NCBI GenBank assembly: GCA_001940725.1
Contig: MDVR01000170.1
Span: 1 to 13,665 of the forward strand
Length of the DNA: 13,665 nt
Source: Candidatus Heimdallarchaeota archaeon LC_2
GTDB taxonomy: Archaea > Asgardarchaeota > Heimdallarchaeia > Heimdallarchaeales > Kariarchaeaceae
Reading direction: 5' to 3'
Below the pieces are notes generated by a model. It searched no databases, was not told where the DNA came from, and saw nothing but the letters and a program-made list of their open reading frames with translations. A program made the translations under genes and the position numbers. Position 1 is the first letter of the stretch. Each line of letters begins with the position of its first letter. Below are positions 7,030 through 13,336 of the stretch, in pieces.

Positions 7030-8457
7030 ATGAAGTGCAAGGGACTTTTAATAATTAATATATTCATGATTATCATATTATTCCCTTTGGGGCAGCTGAT
7101 GGATAATCACATAATTCAACCAGTCTTTGCATCAGGAAAACAGTCGTCCTATCAACCATATACTATATCAACTGAAAGTGAGTTTCATGTCTATTTTGAC
7201 CATACCATGATCGATGATGATATGGAATGGATTGATCCATATTGGATCACAGGTCAAGATAGTTTCTGGACCATTCCAATCAATATAAAAAACGAATTTG
7301 GATATTTTCCTTTATATACATCACCAGCATTAACAATGGATTTAGCGGAAGGTTATAGGCTCATATATCATAAAAATGCTACATTATATTGGCTCACATA
7401 TTTATCCGATTCAGGTATTGATTTGGTTTTCAAATCCCGAGATTATGCAAGTGATTTGATTGAAAAAATTGGAATTAACCAGTCCCAACTTGAAGGAAGA
7501 ATGTTCAAAGGAGCCTTTAGACATATGATGCAAGATAATGGAACCATCACCGCAATACTTGAGGTAACTCTGATAACCCGTCATCAAAGTACAACAGACA
7601 ATATCTATCTTGGACCATACTTGGTCATTATTAATGATTTAATGGATTTAACCAAAGTTTTCTCTCTATCAGCTTTCCCAAATTATCCTACTAAAGGGGA
7701 ATATTTTGTATCTTCAACAGTGAGCAATAAATTACTTGAATCCTACAACATTTTGTGGGTTGATCGAGATGAAAATACCCAATTCAGCTTGACTATTGAA
7801 GGAAGCACAATCTCAAGTTGGAGTAAAATGGAAATTCAAATGTATCGTGTTGAAGAATGGAATTTGGTATATTCTGTCGTTGATGATCACTTTCTTTTTC
7901 TCCACAATGGCAACAGCAATGCCCAAGACACTATGTTACGTTTCATTGATTTGAATAATCTGGATAAAGGTATCAAATTCCTCAATTTTCCAACCTCCTT
8001 TTCCCAATATGAAATCCCAGTTGTATCAATCTTAGATGTTAAAAAAGAAGAATTTCTTATCCTGTGGTACACAGAAAATCAGCTTGAATTGTGGATGTAT
8101 TCACAAAATAATGGTCCAATATTAAAGACAACTTTGTTAAATAATTTCAATTTGGACCCGAGATATTATACCTTTCCACTCCTGAAATTGTCTCAGGGAT
8201 GGGCTTCATTTTGGGATCAAAGGGTTGATGACCATACAGAAATATTCACTGTCCATATAGATCAAATCTCTGATGATAGTTTCAATTTCAACCTGTTAAC
8301 GCAAATTACTAATACGAGTGAGATTAGTGGCGACTACTCTCCTTCACCCAACCAGGCATTTATTGGGATCGATTTTCTAACCATTACACTGATAGGTTTG
8401 ATGGTTTCTACGATCAAATCAAGAAAAGGAAATCGATTTTCTAAAATTACTACCTAA
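7030..8457 (+). CDS. Exported propeller-like protein with C-terminal anchor
   Basis: Encodes 475 residues. Residues 1-35 form a signal peptide: M-K-C-K-G, a long hydrophobic core, then P-V-F-A-S-G, with likely cleavage after A34. The body is strand-rich with repeated Trp/Asp turns, for example D-S-F-W-T-I-P-I-N-I-K and G-W-A-S-F-W-D-Q-R-V-D-D-H-T-E-I-F-T-V-H, which recall BNR/sialidase-like propeller repeats; the exact family is not recognised. Near the end a Ser/Pro linker leads into one helix (about 444-462) and a basic tail K-S-R-K-G-N-R, so the protein should sit outside, held at its C-terminus, possibly by a sorting system. It has no regulator of its own, lies at the centre of the two module arms, and shares a divergent promoter region with module 3. 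It may be an outside target or coregulated effector (inference). Confidence 0.7.
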   Translation: MKCKGLLIINIFMIIILFPLGQLMDNHIIQPVFASGKQSSYQPYTISTESEFHVYFDHTMIDDDMEWIDPYWITGQDSFWTIPINIKNEFGYFPLYTSPALTMDLAEGYRLIYHKNATLYWLTYLSDSGIDLVFKSRDYASDLIEKIGINQSQLEGRMFKGAFRHMMQDNGTITAILEVTLITRHQSTTDNIYLGPYLVIINDLMDLTKVFSLSAFPNYPTKGEYFVSSTVSNKLLESYNILWVDRDENTQFSLTIEGSTISSWSKMEIQMYRVEEWNLVYSVVDDHFLFLHNGNSNAQDTMLRFIDLNNLDKGIKFLNFPTSFSQYEIPVVSILDVKKEEFLILWYTENQLELWMYSQNNGPILKTTLLNNFNLDPRYYTFPLLKLSQGWASFWDQRVDDHTEIFTVHIDQISDDSFNFNLLTQITNTSEISGDYSPSPNQAFIGIDFLTITLIGLMVSTIKSRKGNRFSKITT

Positions 8458-8789
8458 AATACTCGATTGAGATCGATCTGTACCGCCCCTCAGTTTCAAC
8501 AAAAATCTCGAACCTCAAATCACAAAGTCCAGATTCTTCCCTTTTGAACCAGGTATAATTTCGAACAATCACTAAATTCTGTTTCGTATTTTTCGACTTG
8601 TGTATGATTTGAGGGATGTAAACTTCCGATCGATCGAAAAGAATAGAAATGACGATACATCTGTTATCAAACAACTACCCCAAGGAAATCCTGGATATGA
8701 GCTTTTAGATAATTTCTTTTGAAGATCGATTTTAATTCAATACTAAATAATATCAATCAACAAGAAATATTCGACCGATCATCGACGAA

Positions 8790-8805
8790 ATCTAACTTGT
8801 CTCAA
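8790..8805 (+). promoter_or_regulatory. Operator-like dispersed element, copy upstream of module 4
   Basis: ATCTAACTTGTCTCAA is identical to 3023-3038 upstream of module 1. The second half of the palindrome is altered here (CAAACC instead of CAAGTT). It lies about 115-130 bases before the module 4 start, close to the module 1 arrangement. Confidence 0.45.
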
Positions 8806-8881
8806 ACCAAAGTAATCAACCTAATAATAATATGAAATGATTACTCTTCATTCAATGAAAATTCACTGTTCGGGTTCTAAA

Positions 8882-8889
8882 TTTATAAG
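8882..8889 (+). promoter_or_regulatory. TATA box of module 4
   Basis: TTTATAAG is centred about 35 bases before the ATG at 8920 but only 20 before the ATG at 8905. The predicted transcript start (about 8912) therefore supports 8920 as the start codon. Confidence 0.5.
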
Positions 8890-8919
8890 TGATAATCAAA
8901 TATAATGAATCGAATAATT

Positions 8920-9738
8920 ATGGCTAATGAATTTGATAAACCAATTATCCAATTTACTTCTAATAGGAAACAAATCTCTCAAGGATTAGCACTATCACTG
9001 CTGCTACTTATTGTTACACTATCAATCACCTATATTCCAACTATCATAGAGGATAACTCTGACCGTACCACTGAGAATTCAGGAATACTCTTGGAAGCGT
9101 ATCCTTGGGATATGAGTTCAGGGCTAACTCTTGCAGCAGGGCTTGATAATCTTGACAAGAGTATATTATCGCTCTCTCTATCTTTTTCAGTGTTAGAAGA
9201 ACAGCTGGAAGTGACATGTGAAGGAGATTGTGATGATATAAGTGATGATTCTGCATGGGCAGGGTCTGCAAAATATTATCTTTCACATAATGTGTCACGT
9301 GTTAATGCATATCTTAATCTCGAAACCGATGGCTGGTTACTCACTATGTCATACCAAAATCCTTTTGATCCTATTTATGATATATTCCCTGAATTATTAT
9401 CATCAATGTATTCAGCATTAGTACAGGATGTTTCAACTATTGAAGGATTAAAACAAATTGAAGAAAATGAGATTGATCTGCCATATCACCCAGATGCCAA
9501 TGTGATGAGAATATTGAATTTTTATGATGAGGGTAGTCTTATCTTTTTAGAAATAGTAGACACCACTGTACTCATTCGATATGAGCGATTCACAGAATAC
9601 TTTAGTAGTTTTACTAGCAATTATGTCCATGTTGATCCTAGTTACCCAGAAGTATATTTTACTGGTCAAATCACAGAATTCTTCCCGAATTATATTGAAG
9701 CCATCAATACAATGATTGATGCTGTTTTGGAAATTTGA
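8920..9738 (+). CDS. Anchored exported protein, WDMSSGL family (module 4)
   Basis: Encodes 272 residues from the ATG at 8920. An in-frame ATG at 8905 would add five residues, but it lies before the transcript start predicted from the TATA box. A helix at about 21-42 is followed by an outside domain with Y-P-W-D-M-S-S-G-L-T-L (61-71) and C100 and C104 in T-C-E-G-D-C-D-D, matching the Cys pair of the protein at 2029-2880. Later shared blocks are S-T-I-E-G-L-K-Q-I and V-M-R-I-L-N-F-Y-D-E-G-S-L-I, and like that protein it has G-W after the Cys region. It is the closest paralogue of module 1, and its regulator is likewise closest to those of modules 1 and 2. It ends in TGA two bases before the regulator's ATG, so the two are surely cotranscribed. 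Function unknown; outside sensor partner by context. Confidence 0.77.
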   Translation: MANEFDKPIIQFTSNRKQISQGLALSLLLLIVTLSITYIPTIIEDNSDRTTENSGILLEAYPWDMSSGLTLAAGLDNLDKSILSLSLSFSVLEEQLEVTCEGDCDDISDDSAWAGSAKYYLSHNVSRVNAYLNLETDGWLLTMSYQNPFDPIYDIFPELLSSMYSALVQDVSTIEGLKQIEENEIDLPYHPDANVMRILNFYDEGSLIFLEIVDTTVLIRYERFTEYFSSFTSNYVHVDPSYPEVYFTGQITEFFPNYIEAINTMIDAVLEI

Positions 9739-9740
9739 GA

Positions 9741-10229
9741 ATGAAGAATAGAAATGAAAAATCCCAATCACTTCAGCCAGTTGATGGGACCCTCTCACAT
9801 CCAACAACTCTTAGATTATTCTTTTACTGCAAAAAGCATCCAGAGAAAGTAAACATAAGGCAAGCTCAAAGGGATCTTTCTATTAAGAGTACTAGCACAG
9901 TTTCGTGGCATTTGGAAAAATTAGCTGAAAATGGACTGATGGAACAGTTACCAGATAATTCATATCAACTTACAACTAGTGGTCGTGAATTGTCGTCCAT
10001 GCAAGTACCACTTCAACAGGTTGTATATTTTATAGGAAACAATCCCGTCACACCACAAACATTTCTCACAGTATTTATACTCACCTCCACAATTATTGCG
10101 ATTGTACTGTCGTTAATATCAACGAAATCAGCTATGATCCATGCAATTATTACTCTAATAGTACTAACAGGCCTTATGATACATTATCTAAGGAAATTAC
10201 AAGAAAATAACAAACATTTAATCGGTTGA
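9741..10229 (+). CDS. Membrane-anchored winged-helix regulator (module 4)
   Basis: Encodes 162 residues from the ATG at 9741; an in-frame TTG at 9735 overlaps the preceding stop and is less likely. The winged helix spans about 20-85: L-S-H-P-T-T-L-R-L-F-F-Y-C, then V-N-I-R-Q-A-Q-R-D-L-S-I, recognition helix K-S-T-S-T-V-S-W-H-L-E-K-L, and wing Y-Q-L-T-T-S-G-R. The element I-R-[EQ]-A-Q-R-D-L is shared with module 1, and the recognition helix with module 2. Juxtamembrane M-Q-V-P leads to two hydrophobic helices (about 107-126 and 131-149) and a polar tail. It starts two bases after its partner and is followed after two bases by another small frame that seems frameshifted. It is predicted to control transcription from the membrane, perhaps at the shared operator-like elements. 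Confidence 0.82.
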   Translation: MKNRNEKSQSLQPVDGTLSHPTTLRLFFYCKKHPEKVNIRQAQRDLSIKSTSTVSWHLEKLAENGLMEQLPDNSYQLTTSGRELSSMQVPLQQVVYFIGNNPVTPQTFLTVFILTSTIIAIVLSLISTKSAMIHAIITLIVLTGLMIHYLRKLQENNKHLIG

Positions 10230-10231
10230 AA

Positions 10232-10515
10232 ATGATCACAATACAGAGACACAGATATACCATTTTAATCATGACGGATACAGGGTCCTTATATACAATC
10301 ATTACGGCTCATGGGGCGTTATATTGATTGCTCATCGAAATGATAGAGAGAACTTTCTGGATTTCATCTTGTTGTCCGAAAATTCATATGAGTTTTTACC
10401 CTTAGAAAAATCTGGATTTCTTAGTTCAATAAATAAATATTTGCTGATTTCAACAATTATAATACTGATTTGGATAAATTTCCGAAAATTTAAAATTCTA
10501 ACTAACATCAATTAG
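10232..10515 (+). pseudogene. Small tail-anchored protein, apparently frameshifted at GGGG
   Basis: An ATG at 10232, two bases after the regulator stop, opens a frame of 31 codons (M-I-T-I-Q-R-H-R-Y-T-I-L-I-M-T-D-T-G-S) that ends at TGA 10325-10327. Another frame, open from 10222 to the TAA at 10515, continues with L-I-A-H-R-N-D-R-E-N-F-L-D-F and ends in one membrane helix (K-Y-L-L-I-S-T-I-I-I-L-I-W) plus a basic tail. Adding one G to the GGGG run at 10313-10316 would join them into about 94 residues reading T-A-H-G-G-V-I-L-I-A-H. Alternatives are that only the second frame is coding, with the TTG at 10324 as start (63 residues), or that the piece is a relic. If real, module 4 has a third, cotranscribed membrane gene. 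Unknown function. Confidence 0.4.
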
Positions 10516-10559
10516 AAAGCGATACTCGATATAGTTTCACTTTGAAATTCAACACACTG

Positions 10560-10567
10560 TTTATATT
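10560..10567 (+). promoter_or_regulatory. TATA box of module 5
   Basis: TTTATATT is centred about 30 bases before the ATG at 10593. It supports that start over an in-frame TTG at 10542, which lies upstream of the box. Confidence 0.55.
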
Positions 10568-10592
10568 GTTAAAAGCCGATACATTATATGAA

Positions 10593-11459
10593 ATGAGTCA
10601 ATATAAACGTCTAGCAAGGTCACTCCTACTTATAGAAACTGGATTTCTGATGGCGATTATCGTGTTTGTCCCCTTGGGGACTGCTTATTTAGATTATATG
10701 AAAGAACCCCCAATTACCAATTTTGGACTGAATTTTGAAGAATCAGAAGTTTTTCAAATGAAAATTCATTCACTTGAAATTAATTATGAATTTACGGGAA
10801 ATATGACTAACGTAGTGGTGATTGAACAAGGCTTATACTATGATAATTATTTATCAACTAGTCACAGTACGACCAAAAAGCCTTTGTTTAATTTTACTGG
10901 AAATTCTATTTCAGATGAGACAATAAATTTTGAAGTCACTGAAATAAAATATGAATCTGAGAAATATGGTGTAGATGGGAAAACAGTTGACGTAGCAACG
11001 ATCTCTGTTGTTGATAGTGATACATATCTGATTATTCCAGCTCATAACGGGTGGGCTCGCTCTCCTATTTTCATTTATTTTAAAGCAGAAATTAATAATT
11101 TATATCTTTTTGAAATTGACCAAAATCTTATAATTTTTGATGCGGAAAACAGCCGAAGCAATTTCAATAGAATGATTAGGGAGTTAATTGTTAATCTTCA
11201 ACCTCAAGAAAAAATAAATCAAAATAAATACATTTATCCATCTACGTCGATACGTGAAGAACGAAATGATGGTAGTATTTACAGTTGGTCTCCTTACATC
11301 AATTGGACTTTCTATCCAGATTCATCACGCTTTAAATTCGTGGATTATATTATCCATGAAAAAAACCGGTCAATGGTCATTGATGGAGAGATTTTTCATT
11401 ATACATTTTATATGAATTTGGAACTAGAATGGATTTATCCAGAGATGATTAAAAAATGA
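10593..11459 (+). CDS. Anchored exported protein, unrelated type (module 5)
   Basis: Encodes 288 residues from the ATG at 10593. A helix at about 8-30 (L-A-R-S-L-L-L-I-E-T-G-F-L-M-A-I-I-V-F-V-P-L-G) is followed by a strand-rich outside domain rich in aromatic residues and sequons (N-M-T, N-F-T, N-W-T, N-R-S). The W-D-[FM]-S-S signature of the other partners is absent and no Cys is seen. A stretch near the middle, Y-L-I-I-P-A-H-N-G-W-A-R-S-P-I, has no match I can name. It overlaps the next gene by the four bases ATGA, so the two are translationally coupled and probably act together. By position it is the outside partner of the reversed-order regulator, which would explain why it differs from the other partners. 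Function not recognised. Confidence 0.72.
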   Translation: MSQYKRLARSLLLIETGFLMAIIVFVPLGTAYLDYMKEPPITNFGLNFEESEVFQMKIHSLEINYEFTGNMTNVVVIEQGLYYDNYLSTSHSTTKKPLFNFTGNSISDETINFEVTEIKYESEKYGVDGKTVDVATISVVDSDTYLIIPAHNGWARSPIFIYFKAEINNLYLFEIDQNLIIFDAENSRSNFNRMIRELIVNLQPQEKINQNKYIYPSTSIREERNDGSIYSWSPYINWTFYPDSSRFKFVDYIIHEKNRSMVIDGEIFHYTFYMNLELEWIYPEMIKK

Positions 11460-12064
11460 AAACTCCAACATTTTTCACACACAAAGCTACATTACCAATA
11501 TTGTATGGAATTTTACTTTTTGAAATTGTAACTACATATTTGATAGATTTAAGAACACAAACCATGATACTGATCGTTGGGAGTGTAATTGGTGTGGGTA
11601 TACATCTAGGTTATAATTATCAAAAACCGAAAGATGAACGTTGGACAAAACTTAGAGAATTATTGAGATGGATTTTGGTTTCACAGCAGATTCTTCCTGG
11701 TCTAGAGGATGATTTACTTGATTTGGATCCAGAATTGGAAAAAGAATTTCAAGAATTATCACTTATTCCATTTGTTGAATTGGGATATGTAGAAGACGTT
11801 AGAGAGATTGGGGTGGATGGTTTGCTAATCTTAATTTATCTCATGTATCGATCACCTGAATATTGTAATATAAAAAGACTTGAAACAGATTTATACATCC
11901 CAAGAGTCACTATTTATCGTAGTGTGAATCGACTTGTTGATCTGCAATTAATTATAACTAAACAATCTGTATCACGCCCTAATGTGTCATTTTATACAAA
12001 TACGGAAACTGGGGAAAGTATTGTACTGGATTTATATCAATTAATCCAGAAAAATCATTTATAG
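11456..12064 (+). CDS. Membrane winged-helix regulator, reversed domain order (module 5)
   Basis: Encodes 202 residues. Two hydrophobic helices come first (about 12-31 and 36-54), then a charged cytoplasmic linker rich in Glu/Asp/Leu (L-E-D-D-L-L-D-L-D-P-E-L-E-K-E-F), possibly a dimerising helix, then a C-terminal winged helix (about 124-190). The latter has L-L-I-L-I-Y-L-M-Y-R-S-P-E, then Y-I-P-R-V-T-I-Y-R-S-V-N-R-L-V-D-L as recognition helix, and a wing ending V-S-F-Y-T-N-T. The V-T-I-Y-R-S-V-N-R-L pattern is typical of winged helices of the MarR/PadR kind. It starts in a four-base overlap with the exported partner. The domain order is opposite to the four other regulators, so it probably joined the same arrangement independently. 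It ends convergently with the OSTC-like gene. Confidence 0.75.
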   Translation: MKTPTFFTHKATLPILYGILLFEIVTTYLIDLRTQTMILIVGSVIGVGIHLGYNYQKPKDERWTKLRELLRWILVSQQILPGLEDDLLDLDPELEKEFQELSLIPFVELGYVEDVREIGVDGLLILIYLMYRSPEYCNIKRLETDLYIPRVTIYRSVNRLVDLQLIITKQSVSRPNVSFYTNTETGESIVLDLYQLIQKNHL

Positions 12065-12194
12065 AAATTTGGTCTTACTACAATAAGCTCCACAATACCT
12101 ATCATGGTGAATCCATAAATTATCAAATTTATTTAACTATTGTGAGTAAAAATTGTAGAGTTATTTTACGTATTAACCGTCTACATTAACCAAA

Positions 12195-12578
12195 TTATAG
12201 TTTTTGATTAAACATATATTGAAGAATTAAAAGAGATGAACCAGTTAATGTAAATCCAAGAATTTGATAGAGATATCGATTTTCATGATAACCGAACTCA
12301 GAGGCTCTATAGATTAAAAACAAACCTAAAAATCCAATAAAAATAAGTAAAGAAGCTAAAACGCCTTCAACTAGAAATTGATGATCAGTATGAGGATAAA
12401 TTAAAAATGGCTTTCCATTTTCCCCGCCTCTTAATGCAGGGGCCATGACCTCGATGTATATTCCTCCTGCAAATATAAAAAATGTGAAAAATAGGATGAT
12501 AACGATTGAAATGGAGGTAAGCTTCTTTTGAGATATCGACTCGTTCTTTGTATTATATACGAAGTCTTGTGAATCCAT
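12195..12578 (-). CDS. Oligosaccharyltransferase subunit, OSTC/Ost3-Ost6 type
   Basis: Encodes 127 residues with three membrane helices: about 22-43, 69-90 and 104-123. Seen in the sequence: F-A-G-G-I-Y-I-E-V-M-A-P at the end of helix 1, then a short loop ending D-H-Q-F-L-V-E-G-V-L-A-S with G-F-L-G-L in helix 2, then Y-R-A-S, N-R-Y-L and G-F in helix 3. From memory, human OSTC (DC2) has the same order: G-G-I-I-Y-D-V, then Q-Y-I-M-E-G-L-A-S-S, G-G-L-G-F, D-R-S, N-R-F-L and I-G-F, also with three helices. Such Ost3/Ost6-related subunits of the N-glycosylation complex are known from Asgard archaea. Its role would be to help STT3 glycosylate exported proteins, such as the sequon-rich partners here. 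It has its own TATA box and is convergent with module 5. Confidence 0.7.
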   Translation of the reverse strand: MDSQDFVYNTKNESISQKKLTSISIVIILFFTFFIFAGGIYIEVMAPALRGGENGKPFLIYPHTDHQFLVEGVLASLLIFIGFLGLFLIYRASEFGYHENRYLYQILGFTLTGSSLLILQYMFNQKL

Positions 12579-12601
12579 TATTCATCCCTAATATTTTAGG
12601 T

Positions 12602-12616
12602 AATATTAAATAAATT
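12602..12616 (-). promoter_or_regulatory. TATA box of the OSTC-like gene
   Basis: The minus strand reads AATTTATTTAATATT, centred about 31 bases before the ATG at 12578. There is no clear SD site, which fits a short leader. Confidence 0.45.
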
Positions 12617-12763
12617 ATTACATTGAATTACTTTAATCCTTTGTTGATCAAATCAACATAAAATTCTTTTCTAAGAGATCTATTAGTTATTATCGATCGA
12701 TCTTTTGGTAATTACTGCAATTACAGCGATTGCTTTATGACCGATGAGTTTGAATATTTTATA

Positions 12764-12812
12764 CGCAGGTAGTTTTTTCTGCATTTTTAGTCGAATCGAA
12801 GAAACACCTGCG
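12764..12812 (+). other. Strong hairpin, possible structured RNA or terminator
   Basis: CGCAGGT (12764-12770) pairs with ACCTGCG (12806-12812). After a one-base bulge, GTTTTTTC (12772-12779) pairs with GAAGAAAC (12798-12805) with one G-U pair. That makes 15 pairs with an 18-base loop. T-rich DNA follows on the plus strand (12816-12835). No gene ends just before it on that strand, so a small structured RNA is as likely as a terminator. Confidence 0.45.
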
Positions 12813-12823
12813 AATCTTTTAAT

Positions 12824-12916
12824 TTTTCGATTTTTATCAACTGAATGCTAGAATGAAGAGCTGAGTGCTAGAAAGAATAAGGATTTACTAGAACTTGAGA
12901 TGTGTTAGATCGAAAA
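12824..12916 (+). repeat. Dispersed repeat, copy D, with three 20-base phased CTAGAA boxes
   Basis: CTAGAA starts at 12848, 12868 and 12888, and GATCGA at 12908, exactly 20 bases apart each time. The first 56 bases match the minus strand of 3162-3107 with five mismatches. The end, AACTTGAGATGTGTTAGATC (12892-12911), resembles the palindromic element at 3018-3041 with its palindrome broken. This is the better preserved copy of the array. Confidence 0.6.
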
Positions 12917-13092
12917 AGGTCAATGCGTTTGATATAGTTATTGTAAATGAGACTCAGGCAATCATTTCTAGAAATACTGATGGAGAAATAACTGGGGGAT
13001 TTAATTTTGCAATTCAATCCGATCAAGTTGTTGATTTAATTCCTGTAGACTTATACCAAGATTCGAATAATAATAGTAAAAGCATACAGTGA
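12895..13092 (+). pseudogene. Gene fragment downstream of repeat copy D
   Basis: The only possible start is a TTG inside the repeat (12895). From about 12915 the frame reads like an ordinary soluble protein: K-V-N-A-F-D-I-V-I-V-N-E-T-Q-A-I-I-S-R-N, then T-D-G-E-I-T-G-G-F-N-F-A-I-Q-S-D-Q-V-V-D-L-I-P-V. It has no membrane segment and ends at TGA 13090-13092, overlapping the end of the opposite gene by 42 bases. Because the first codons are repeat sequence and a stop lies just upstream, I read it as the 3' end of a gene whose 5' part was lost or replaced by the repeat. It could be a real short gene of 65 residues. Family not recognised. Confidence 0.35.
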
Positions 13093-13301
13093 AGCAATTA
13101 AGAATACTGGAGAAATGAATAAGAACGCAAGCGAAACTAAAAAAAACAGATCAACTGAACTATTCTGAACAATTGGGAGGTCTTCATGATATTTTCTAAT
13201 TATAATTGCATACAAGATCAACAAAAAAACAGTCACTAGCATACAAATAATTGATGTAAATAGTAATGCCTCTCTAATTAGTACATTTCTTTTTTGTTCA
13301 T
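13051..13301 (-). pseudogene. Small two-helix membrane protein, apparently frameshifted at T6
   Basis: An uninterrupted frame from ATG 13242 to the TAA at 13051 gives 63 residues and begins inside the first membrane helix, which is unusual. The open frame continues upstream with R-N-V-L-I-R-E-A-L-L-F-T-S but has no start codon. An AAGGAGG site (13313-13319) is followed after 11 bases by ATG 13301, in another frame that stops after 7 codons. One extra A in the A6 run (plus-strand T6 at 13290-13295) would join them into M-N-K-K-R-N-V-L-I-R-E-A-L-L-F-T-S, about 83 residues with helices near 11-34 and 48-75. Either the gene is broken or the run is misread. Function unknown; an operator-like element lies just upstream. 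Confidence 0.45.
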
Positions 13302-13336
13302 CGGTGTGAATGCCTCCTTGAGAAAATTTTTCAGAA

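Larger units (their letters stand above)
8458..8919. other. Intergenic region upstream of module 4
   Basis: This gap of about 460 bases has GATCGATC-type sites near 8470, 8630, 8724 and 8775, the dispersed element at 8790-8805 and a TATA box at 8882-8889. A 74-codon minus-strand frame (8674-8450, TTG start) is open here. It has no promoter or recognisable domain and includes a GATCGATCG cluster, so I do not call it a gene. Confidence 0.4.

Noticed and set aside
7887..8072. Minus-strand frame inside the 7030 gene
   Set aside because: Shadow of a long exported protein gene.
8450..8674. Minus-strand frame of 74 codons with TTG start, partly protein-like
   Set aside because: No promoter or SD site, overlaps the end of the 7030 gene, contains a GATCGATCG cluster of the repeat type, and shows no recognisable domain. 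A homology search could revive it.
9044..9298. Minus-strand frame opposite the module 4 exported protein
   Set aside because: Shadow; the plus frame has conserved motifs and a membrane helix.
9547..9807. Minus-strand frame across the module 4 junction
   Set aside because: Shadow over two supported plus-strand genes.
12848..12913. CRISPR array suggested by the 20-base periodic boxes
   Set aside because: Units are only 6 bases, the intervening DNA is partly conserved between loci, and there are three units and no cas genes.
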